From assembly GCA_965208015.1 (NCBI GenBank), contig OZ242309.1:186001-250000 (forward strand): a stretch of DNA of 64,000 bases, read 5' to 3'. The notes under the pieces were generated by a model that made no database searches, was not told the origin of the DNA, and saw nothing but the letters and a program-made list of their open reading frames with translations. Shown here piece by piece: positions 58,087 to 64,000 of the stretch; the first letter of the stretch is position 1, and each line of letters opens with the position of its first letter. A program made the position numbers and the translations under genes. Source of the DNA: Bin87 sp965208015 (GTDB lineage Bacteria; Chloroflexota; Dehalococcoidia; Lucifugimonadales; UBA3495).

Positions 58087-58956
58087 ATGATTATTGGCGC
58101 TCATGTTTCCGCCGCCGGCGGCATTGGCAACGCCGTGGACCGCGCCGTCGACATCGGCGCTGAAGCCGTACAGATTTTTGGCTCCTCCACCCGTTCCTGG
58201 CGTTTCAAAGCTCTCACCGACGCCCAAGCGGACGCCTTCCGCGAAAAGAACGCCGAGGCCGGGTTGGCGCCGCCCTTTCTCCATGCCATTTACCTGATCA
58301 ACCTGGGCAACTCCAACCCGGAAAACGTCGACAAGTCCGTGAATTCGCTGGTCCAGTACATGCACCTGGCCGACCAGATCGGCGCCGGCGGCGTCATCTT
58401 CCATCCCGGCAGCCACGGCGGCTCCGGATACGAGGGCGTCTTCCAGCAGGTCGTGGACAGTATTCACCGGGTGCTGGATCACACACCCGAGGGTCCGCTG
58501 CTTTGCCTGGAGAACATGGCCGGCATGGGTCAGCACATCGGCGCCAAGTTCAGCGAGCTGGGCGAGGTCATGCGCGCGGTGGACAGTCCCCGGCTCGGCA
58601 TCTGTCTGGACACTCAGCACGCCTTCGCCGCCGGGTACGATCTCACCAACCCCGAGGGCGTCGCCGGCATGATCGATGAGTTCGACCGGGACATCGGCCT
58701 CGACCGGCTGAGTGCCGTGCATGCCAACGATTCCAAGCGACCCTGCGGCTCTGGGGTGGACCGCCACGACAACATCGGCGAGGGCCTGATCGGAGAGGAG
58801 GGCTTTGCCAATATCATGTCCCACTCCGCCTTCGCCGACGTGCCCTTCTTCCTGGAGGTTCCGGGCTACGACAAGGACAACCGCGGCCCCGACAAACCCA
58901 ACGTTGACATCCTCAAGCAAATCCGCGCTCGAGTGTCCGCCGTTGACTCTCCCTGA
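58087..58956 (+). CDS. nfo: Deoxyribonuclease IV (endonuclease IV)
   Basis: A 289-residue TIM-barrel AP endonuclease that cuts DNA at abasic sites. Key segments are IIGAHVSAAGG at the start, FHPGSHGGSGYEGVF, LCLENMAGMGQHIG, LGICLDTQHAFAAGYD, VHANDSKRPCGSGVDRHDNI and the metal-binding ending LEVPG. These match the family order and its three metal sites. The start is the ATG at 58087, which matches the family N-terminus. The next gene begins four bases after its stop. Confidence 0.93.
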   Translation: MIIGAHVSAAGGIGNAVDRAVDIGAEAVQIFGSSTRSWRFKALTDAQADAFREKNAEAGLAPPFLHAIYLINLGNSNPENVDKSVNSLVQYMHLADQIGAGGVIFHPGSHGGSGYEGVFQQVVDSIHRVLDHTPEGPLLCLENMAGMGQHIGAKFSELGEVMRAVDSPRLGICLDTQHAFAAGYDLTNPEGVAGMIDEFDRDIGLDRLSAVHANDSKRPCGSGVDRHDNIGEGLIGEEGFANIMSHSAFADVPFFLEVPGYDKDNRGPDKPNVDILKQIRARVSAVDSP

Positions 58957-58960
58957 TTAC

Positions 58961-59335
58961 ATGAGCTCTGACGAATTTGAGGGCCTGGTGCAGCAGGCTT
59001 ACTGGGAGTTGCCCGAAAACTTCCGCGCTTCCCTGGAGAACGTCGACATCCTGGTCGAGGATTTTCCGGGTCCTGAAGCGGTCGATGCCGAGGACTTCTC
59101 CGACCACGACCACGGCGACAATCTGCTCGGCCTCTACGTCGGCGTTCCCCTGGTTGATCGTTACGCGGCCGATCCCATGATGCCCGACCGCATCTACATC
59201 TACCGGCTGCCCATCCTGGACATCTGCGACACTCACGACGACGTTGTCCGGGAGGTGCGCACCACGCTGCTGCACGAAATCGGCCACTTCCTGGGACTGA
59301 ATGAACAAGATCTGGACCGGCTGGGTTACGCCTGA
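58961..59335 (+). CDS. Minimal zincin-like metallopeptidase (DUF1025/PF06262 type)
   Basis: A 124-residue protein with the HEIGH motif (TTLLHEIGHFLGLNEQDL) typical of the small zincin family formerly called DUF1025. The N-terminal part, DEFEGLVQQAYWELPENFR then VDILVEDFP, matches the family start, including the conserved L-P-x-x-F/I. I chose the ATG at 58961; an upstream TTG at 58943 is possible. It overlaps the start of pgpA by 35 bases. The physiological substrate is unknown. Confidence 0.83.
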   Translation: MSSDEFEGLVQQAYWELPENFRASLENVDILVEDFPGPEAVDAEDFSDHDHGDNLLGLYVGVPLVDRYAADPMMPDRIYIYRLPILDICDTHDDVVREVRTTLLHEIGHFLGLNEQDLDRLGYA

Positions 59336-59909
59336 CTGGCGGGCCATGTCATGGCCTGACCGCTTGGCGTGGTTCATCGGCAGCGGTTTTGGCAGCGGCT
59401 TCTCCCCACTGGCTCCCGGAACGGCGGGCTCCGCCGCCGCCGCGGTTATTTACTGCGGCGTAATGCTGCTGCTGCCTGCGGACGCGGACTTTCTCATCCG
59501 GTGGTTGACGGTGTTGCTGATGGCCGCGCTTGGATTCAGCATCGGTGTATGGGCAACCGGGCGCATGTCAACCGATGATAATCCCGACCCGGGGACTGCC
59601 GTTTGGGATGAGTTTGTAGGCATGTGGCTGACGGCACTGCCCACAGCGACTCTGCCGTGGATTGGGTGGCAGCATCCCGCGACCCTGTTTTGGATTGTCG
59701 GGTGGGTCGCGGCGGCGTTTATCGTGTTCCGGGCTTTTGACACGCTCAAACCCTGGCCGTGTCGTCGCCTGGAACGGCTGCATGGCGGATGGGGCATCAT
59801 GCTCGACGACGCTGCCGCCGCCGTATGGGGAGTGCTGGCCATGCAGGTTCTCTTCACCGCCAAGGCGCTGATATCATTTCTGTCCTGGAACGCAGGGATC
59901 ATTGGTTGA
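59301..59909 (+). CDS. pgpA: Phosphatidylglycerophosphatase A
   Basis: A 202-residue membrane phosphatase that makes phosphatidylglycerol from its phosphate. The conserved GSGFSPLAPGTAGSAAAA is at the first membrane segment, DPGTAVWDEFVGMWLT in the middle and FDTLKPWPCRRLERLHGGWG-I-M-L-D-D near the end, as in all PgpA. There are about four transmembrane helices. The ATG at 59301 overlaps the zincin gene. An alternative start at 59346 (MSWPDRLAWFIGSGFG) would give 187 residues and fit the family better at its N-terminus. It converges with ybeY. Confidence 0.92.
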   Translation: MNKIWTGWVTPDWRAMSWPDRLAWFIGSGFGSGFSPLAPGTAGSAAAAVIYCGVMLLLPADADFLIRWLTVLLMAALGFSIGVWATGRMSTDDNPDPGTAVWDEFVGMWLTALPTATLPWIGWQHPATLFWIVGWVAAAFIVFRAFDTLKPWPCRRLERLHGGWGIMLDDAAAAVWGVLAMQVLFTAKALISFLSWNAGIIG

Positions 59910-60438
59910 GCCCGAAAATCTCCCCCAGCGCCGTCCGTTCCAGCGCCTGCATCGTCTCCCGTTCGTCGTCGTCATAATGGTCGTGGCCCAGCAGGTGCAG
60001 CGCCCCGTGAACGACGAGCAGCGCCAACTCCCGGCGCAGTGGAACGCCCTGCTCCTCCGCCTGTCGCGCGGCCTGCGGCACCGAGACGATTATCTCCCCC
60101 AGGGGCGGCGGCTCTTCCTCGGGCAGCGGCCAACCGGGAGGCGCGTCGTGATCCGACCAAGGCCCATCGTCATCCCCTTCCCAGTGCCCCCAGTGCTCGA
60201 ACGAAAACGACAGCACGTCGGTCGTCCGGTCCACTCCTCGGTACTCCCGATTCAGTTGCCGCACCGTTTCGTCGTTGGTCAGCAGCAGGCTGACTTGCCC
60301 GTGGGTATCCGCCGAAAGCGATCCGGCCAGACCGTGCCGAACCGCTGCCTCCAACCAGCCGTCATCGCTAACGTCACCGCATCCTTCCGGCAGGTTGATC
60401 TGCACGCTTACAACGATATTGGGGAGCAGCATATCCAT
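59899..60438 (-). CDS. ybeY: Endoribonuclease YbeY (rRNA maturation factor)
   Basis: A 179-residue metalloenzyme with the diagnostic H-G-x-L-H-L-x-G-H-D-H motif (HGALHLLGHDH). The core strands are LLLTNDETVRQLNREYRGVDR and TDVLSFSFEHW. Between TDVLSFSFE and GEIIVSVPQA is an acidic, Pro-rich insert of about 30 residues (GHWEGDDDGPWSDHD and following), which is longer than usual. YbeY processes 16S rRNA ends and takes part in ribosome quality control. Several start codons are in frame (60486, 60438, 60432); I chose 60438 (MDMLLPNIVVSVQ), because the family begins there. It converges with and overlaps pgpA by 11 bases. Confidence 0.92.
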   Translation of the reverse strand: MDMLLPNIVVSVQINLPEGCGDVSDDGWLEAAVRHGLAGSLSADTHGQVSLLLTNDETVRQLNREYRGVDRTTDVLSFSFEHWGHWEGDDDGPWSDHDAPPGWPLPEEEPPPLGEIIVSVPQAARQAEEQGVPLRRELALLVVHGALHLLGHDHYDDDERETMQALERTALGEIFGLNQ

Positions 60439-60509
60439 CGTCCTGAAATTATCGCCCCAATAACCCCGTGATACAATTGCATCCATAGTTTCGGACGCAG
60501 GACGACGCC

Positions 60510-60983
60510 ATGAGCGATGAGCAGTTTACTCCCAACTCGGACCCCGGCGACGATCGCTGGGCCGACTATGCCCTGCCGGAAGAGGGCGTGGCTGACCTGG
60601 CTGATCGGTTGGTGGAGTTTCTTCCGGAACACGAAGAAAATGATCCTCCGCTCATCATCGGCCAAGTTCTGGACGACTTTATCGACCAGTCCGGCGCCAT
60701 GCCCGAAAACCTGCGCGAGGAAGACGCTCACGCGGTGATCTGCCAGATGCAGATGGCGGTCACCCTGGCCTACCAGTTGGGCCGCCTCGAGTCCCGCTCC
60801 CCGGAAATGGTGCGCCGGTTCATTCTTGAGGCCATCGAAAAGTGGGAGGCCAAACCCCTCTCGGACTCGCTGGACTTCGTCGAAGCCGATTTTCGCAAGC
60901 CCAAGGAGTTGGTGCTGCCGCGTTTGCGCCGCTGGTGGCAGGAAAATCTCACTACCGAAGACTACTACTGGGACGAAGACTAG
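60510..60983 (+). CDS. Acidic hypothetical protein
   Basis: A 157-residue protein, rich in Asp/Glu and predicted helical, without signal or membrane segments. Possible features are the helical block LIIGQVLDDFIDQSGAMPEN and the basic-Trp ending PRLRRWWQENLTTEDYYWDE. I recognise no family. The start is supported by GGACGACGCC and by divergent placement from ybeY. The 99-base gap to the amidohydrolase shows no notable feature. Confidence 0.68.
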   Translation: MSDEQFTPNSDPGDDRWADYALPEEGVADLADRLVEFLPEHEENDPPLIIGQVLDDFIDQSGAMPENLREEDAHAVICQMQMAVTLAYQLGRLESRSPEMVRRFILEAIEKWEAKPLSDSLDFVEADFRKPKELVLPRLRRWWQENLTTEDYYWDED

Positions 60984-61082
60984 TTCGTGTCTCGGTTTTC
61001 CGTTTCGCGACGCTGAAAGCGTCACTGTACGCTGTTCTGACTGGGCTTCGAGTCCGGCGTTGATTGGGAGGGAACCTATCCG

Positions 61083-62261
61083 ATGACCAGCGCCACTTAT
61101 GACCTGGTGCTGTCGGGCGGCAACCTGCTCGACCCGGCCCAGGGAATCGACGACGAACGCCGTGACATAGCATTCAAGGACGGCAAGGTCGCTGCGGTTG
61201 CCGACCACATCGACCCCGCCGCCGCAACCCAGGCCATTGACGCCAGCGGCAAATTAATCACTCCCGGCCTCATCGACTTGCACGGCCATTTCTACCATGG
61301 CGGCAGCGGCACCGCCGTCCACGCCGATCAGACCTGCCTCGGCAGCGGTGTAACCACTGGCGTCGACGCCGGCTCGGCCGGTTTTCTCAACTACGGAGCG
61401 ATGCGCGACTACGTGTTTCCGGCGCACCGCACCCGCCTGCTCGCCTTCCTGCACATCGGAGCCGTTGGCTTGGCCGCCAACGGCGTTTTGGGCGGTGGTC
61501 TCCACGACATGCGCATCATCGACGTCGACCGTACAGTGCGGGCCATCAAGGAAAATTCCGGCTTCGTCTTCGGAGTCAAAGTCCGCATGCACCATGACGC
61601 CGTGGCCCGGTGGAACGCCCACGAGGCCATGGCCCGGGCCCGAGAAGCCGCCACCGAGGCCGGAGTCCATCTGATGGTGCACGTCAGCGGCACGCCCATT
61701 CCCCTGCCCGATGTGCTGGAACACCTCGGCCGCGGCGACATCTCCACCCACGCCTTCAACGGACTGCCCGACAACATCCTTGACAAGGCAGGCAAGGTTC
61801 GACCTGAAGTCCGCGCCGCCGTCGACCGAGGGGTCGTCATGGACGTGGCCCATGCCGGCGTCCACTGCGACGTCGAGGTGGTCAAGGCGGCCATGGATCA
61901 GGGCGTCATCCCCGATACCATCAGCACCGACGTCCACATCGCGCCGCCGGGTCGCATCGTCTACCTGATGAACGATCTGGTCAGCAAGTTCCACGCCCTG
62001 GGCATGCCGCTGTCCGACGCCGTCGCCGCCAGCACCAGCCGGCCCGCCGAGATTCTCGGGTTGCAGGACAGCATCGGCTCCCTGGCCGTCGGCTTGGAAG
62101 GCGACGCCGCGGTCTGGGACAAGCGCCAGGGTCGGTTCGTTTGGCACGATATGGCCGGCCACAACGTCGATGGCGCTCTCCGACTCGACACTTTCGCCAC
62201 CGTCAAGGGAGGCATGACCGCCTGGCGCGAGGGCCAACTCGTGCAGATGGGCGAGTGCTAG
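61083..62261 (+). CDS. Amidohydrolase (dihydroorotase-like deacetylase family)
   Basis: A 392-residue TIM-barrel metallohydrolase. The metal-binding H67-x-H69 sits in PGLIDLHGHFYHGG. The carboxylated lysine is in VFGVKVRMHHD. Later ligands are in STHAFNGLPDNI and ISTDVHIAPPG, where D would be the final ligand. It resembles the EF0837-type deacetylase/amidohydrolase group, with dihydroorotase as a more distant relative. The exact substrate is not clear. The start follows GGGAGGGAACC, a good ribosome-binding site. The PAC2 gene follows 24 bases later. Confidence 0.88.
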   Translation: MTSATYDLVLSGGNLLDPAQGIDDERRDIAFKDGKVAAVADHIDPAAATQAIDASGKLITPGLIDLHGHFYHGGSGTAVHADQTCLGSGVTTGVDAGSAGFLNYGAMRDYVFPAHRTRLLAFLHIGAVGLAANGVLGGGLHDMRIIDVDRTVRAIKENSGFVFGVKVRMHHDAVARWNAHEAMARAREAATEAGVHLMVHVSGTPIPLPDVLEHLGRGDISTHAFNGLPDNILDKAGKVRPEVRAAVDRGVVMDVAHAGVHCDVEVVKAAMDQGVIPDTISTDVHIAPPGRIVYLMNDLVSKFHALGMPLSDAVAASTSRPAEILGLQDSIGSLAVGLEGDAAVWDKRQGRFVWHDMAGHNVDGALRLDTFATVKGGMTAWREGQLVQMGEC

Positions 62262-62285
62262 CGGCTACCGCTAAAAGGACACGTT

Positions 62286-63179
62286 ATGCGCATCGGCGAA
62301 TTTGACATAGTTGAACCCATCCCCGAGTTGCATGAGCCCCACCTGCTGGCTGTGCTCCGGCCGTGGATCGATGTGGGAAACGTGGGCAGCCTGTCCCTGG
62401 GCAGGATTGAACGCCACCTCCGCAGCCAGGAACTCGGTCGCCTGTATCGTCCGGGCCGTTACTACGATTTCACCCGCTACCGCCCGCGCTCCTACCTCGT
62501 CAATGGCCGCCGGGAGGTCACGGTTCCCAACACCATCATCCGCTACGCCAACCCGGAAGATGGTCAACACCTGCTGACCGCCCATTTCCTCGAGCCCCAC
62601 CTCTACGGCGAAGACTACTCCGACGCGCTTCTGGAGATCATCAACCACTTCGGTGTGAAGCAGTACGCCCTCATCGGGGGCATGTACGACATGGTGCCGC
62701 ACACCCGCCCGCTGGTGGTTTCGGGCTTGGGCACTGGGGAGAACGTGGAGCGTGACTACCGCATCGCCAACGCCCGTGCCAGCAGCTACGAAGGCCCCAC
62801 CACCATCACCTACACCATCAGCCAAACCGCCGCTGAGACGGGAGTCGAGACCCGTGCCTTCGTTGTCCACCTGCCTCAATACCTCAATCTGGACGACGAT
62901 CACCAGGGCGCGGCCCGCATGATGGACCTGCTCTGCCGCATGTACAACCTCCCCGACTATATCGCCCAGACCGAACGCGGTCAGAAGCAGTACGACGAGC
63001 TCACTCCCAATGACGGGCAGATCCCCAGCGGCGACACGCTCGCCCGCATCGAGGAGATGTACGACAACGAGTACGGCGCTGACGAGGATGCCGAGCCCAC
63101 CACGCCGCTGCCCTCCAGCATCGAAGAATTCCTCCAGGGCCTCGGCGCAGATCTCGGCGACGACGAGGAGAACCGCTAG
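62286..63179 (+). CDS. PAC2 family protein
   Basis: A 297-residue protein of the PAC2 (proteasome-assembly-chaperone-like) family. The N-terminal LAVLRPWIDVGNVGSLSL and the conserved HFGVKQYALIGGMYDMVPHT with VSGLGTGENV are the recognisable blocks. In eukaryotes PAC2 assists proteasome assembly; in bacteria and archaea the function is unproven, and no proteasome genes are in the window. The C-terminus is acidic. It lies in a run with the amidohydrolase gene upstream (24-base gap) and the M20 peptidase gene downstream (30-base gap). Confidence 0.85.
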   Translation: MRIGEFDIVEPIPELHEPHLLAVLRPWIDVGNVGSLSLGRIERHLRSQELGRLYRPGRYYDFTRYRPRSYLVNGRREVTVPNTIIRYANPEDGQHLLTAHFLEPHLYGEDYSDALLEIINHFGVKQYALIGGMYDMVPHTRPLVVSGLGTGENVERDYRIANARASSYEGPTTITYTISQTAAETGVETRAFVVHLPQYLNLDDDHQGAARMMDLLCRMYNLPDYIAQTERGQKQYDELTPNDGQIPSGDTLARIEEMYDNEYGADEDAEPTTPLPSSIEEFLQGLGADLGDDEENR

Positions 63180-63209
63180 GCCCCTGCCCTCTGCGGGGAT
63201 AGAGAACCC

Positions 63210-64000
63210 ATGGTATCCCCATCGCATTCAACCGGAGTCAGACCGCCGGTAGCCCAGCTCCTCCAGAAGCTAATCCGCTTCGACACCACCAACCCGCCCG
63301 GCAACGAGAGCGACTGCGCAGCCTACTGCCGGAACGTCCTCGCCGACGCCGGCATCGCCGCCGACCTCATCGGCGACGATCCTGATCGCCTCAACGTGGT
63401 CAGCCGCCTGCCTGGTCGCGGCGACGCCCCGCCGCTGCTGCTTTACGGCCACATCGACGTGGTTCCCACCGTCTCCCAGCCCTGGGACGTCCCGCCCTTC
63501 GAGGGCCGCCTCCAGGACGACTACGTCTGGGGCCGCGGCGCGCTGGACATGAAGGGCGGCGTCGCCATGATGATGGACGCCTTCATCCGCGTCCACCAGG
63601 AAGGTGCGAGCCTCCCCGGCGACGTCATCCTGGCATTGGTCAGCGACGAAGAGGCCGGCGGCAACACCGGCGCCGCCTGGCTGGCGCAAAACCATCCCGA
63701 AATGTTCGACGGCGTCCGCTACGCCGTCGGCGAGTTCGGCGGCTTCAGCAAGACTTACCGGGGCCGCAAGTTCTACATGGTTCAGGTTGCCGAGAAGCAG
63801 GGCTGCCAAGTCCAGGCCGTCGCTCGCGGACCCGGAGGACACGGTTCGCTGGTGCACCGCGACACCGCGCCCACTCGCATGGCGAAGTTTCTCGTCAACC
63901 TCGACAGCGCACCGCTGCCGTTCCACGTCCATCCGGTCACGCGGATGATGATCGAGGCTATGAGCGGCAGCCTGCCGATGCCGGACTGCGCCTTTCTGAA
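63210..64000 (+). CDS. M20 family metallopeptidase (partial, C-terminus outside window)
   Basis: A di-zinc peptidase or deacylase of the M20/ArgE/DapE family, cut off at the window end after about 263 codons. Zinc ligands seen are H81 and D83 (GHIDVVP), D113 (GRGALDMKGG) and E147/E148 (LVSDEEAGG), where E147 is the general base. The dimerisation lid starts near VARGPGGHGSLVHR. The N-terminal FDTTNPPGNES is typical. The C-terminal zinc histidine is not visible. The exact role (acetylornithine deacetylase, succinyl-DAP desuccinylase or a dipeptidase) is not settled. It starts at ATG 63210, 30 bases after the PAC2 stop. Confidence 0.92.
   Translation, partial: MVSPSHSTGVRPPVAQLLQKLIRFDTTNPPGNESDCAAYCRNVLADAGIAADLIGDDPDRLNVVSRLPGRGDAPPLLLYGHIDVVPTVSQPWDVPPFEGRLQDDYVWGRGALDMKGGVAMMMDAFIRVHQEGASLPGDVILALVSDEEAGGNTGAAWLAQNHPEMFDGVRYAVGEFGGFSKTYRGRKFYMVQVAEKQGCQVQAVARGPGGHGSLVHRDTAPTRMAKFLVNLDSAPLPFHVHPVTRMMIEAMSGSLPMPDCAFL

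Noticed and set aside
1..64000. tRNA genes and a replication origin
   Set aside because: I looked for T-loop-like GTTCGA segments and for DnaA-box clusters and found nothing with a supporting cloverleaf or cluster. A small tRNA could still be missed without a covariance search.

Overview
The window is a GC-rich, gene-dense piece of a bacterial chromosome. GTG and TTG starts are frequent and there are no rRNA or tRNA genes or CRISPR arrays. The gene mix is two CaiB-type CoA transferases, an acyl-CoA-dehydrogenase-fold flavoenzyme, a luciferase-like flavin oxidoreductase, a thiolase with an OB-fold partner, a PAC2 protein and a DUF502 protein. It suggests a Chloroflexota lineage, perhaps SAR202/Dehalococcoidia-like. 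That placement is inference from gene content, not from a marker tree.

Layout. 1-5.1 kb (minus): hisS (cut by the window edge), a CoA transferase, a long-chain polyprenyl diphosphate synthase and metG. 5.4-9.6 kb (plus): an S9 peptidase, a PaREP1/HEPN-like small protein, and an AtzG-like small subunit followed by an amidase. 9.6-16.7 kb (minus): hom-thrC-folE, then a FemAB-like acyltransferase, a GT4 glycosyltransferase, a DUF502 membrane protein and an LmbE deacetylase, closely packed. 16.8-19.7 kb (minus): rpsF-ssb-rpsR plus a membrane-anchored peptidyl-prolyl isomerase, with a good sigma-70-type promoter in front of rpsF. 19.9-22.4 kb (minus): a circularly permuted ATP-grasp and an alpha-E protein. 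22.5-29.9 kb: a probable sulfur and redox neighbourhood with a luciferase-like monooxygenase, a cysteine dioxygenase, a four-domain rhodanese, a sulfite-oxidase-family molybdoenzyme and a DszC-like flavoenzyme.

29.9-34.7 kb is the accessory island. It holds a single-polypeptide restriction-modification enzyme broken by a one-base deletion, directly abutted by a GxxExxY (PD-(D/E)XK) gene bracketed by two long hairpins built from 9-bp GGATT-periodic units. 34.9-40.5 kb: an MFS transporter, a DUF6941-like protein, an RdgB/HAM1-like NTPase, a MoxR ATPase, an acidic unknown and a DAO-type oxidoreductase. A 930-bp non-coding gap with one strong stem-loop follows. 41.4-46.9 kb: a second CoA transferase, a BrnT/BrnA toxin-antitoxin pair, a thiolase with its OB-fold partner, a zinc-ribbon coiled-coil protein and a nitrilase. 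47-49.3 kb: two DUF1538 membrane proteins translationally coupled to a PII-like and a CBS protein, probably a regulated cation/proton antiporter.

49.3-64 kb is mostly housekeeping: fhs, def, a CCA-adding enzyme, secD-secF, a HicB antitoxin with a decayed HicA, an alcohol dehydrogenase, nfo, a minimal zincin, pgpA, ybeY, an amidohydrolase, a PAC2 protein and an M20 peptidase cut by the window end. The most unusual items are the repeat-bracketed GxxExxY element, the matched disordered extensions on S6 and S18, the PII/CBS-linked DUF1538 operon and the candidate organosulfur-oxidation cluster.
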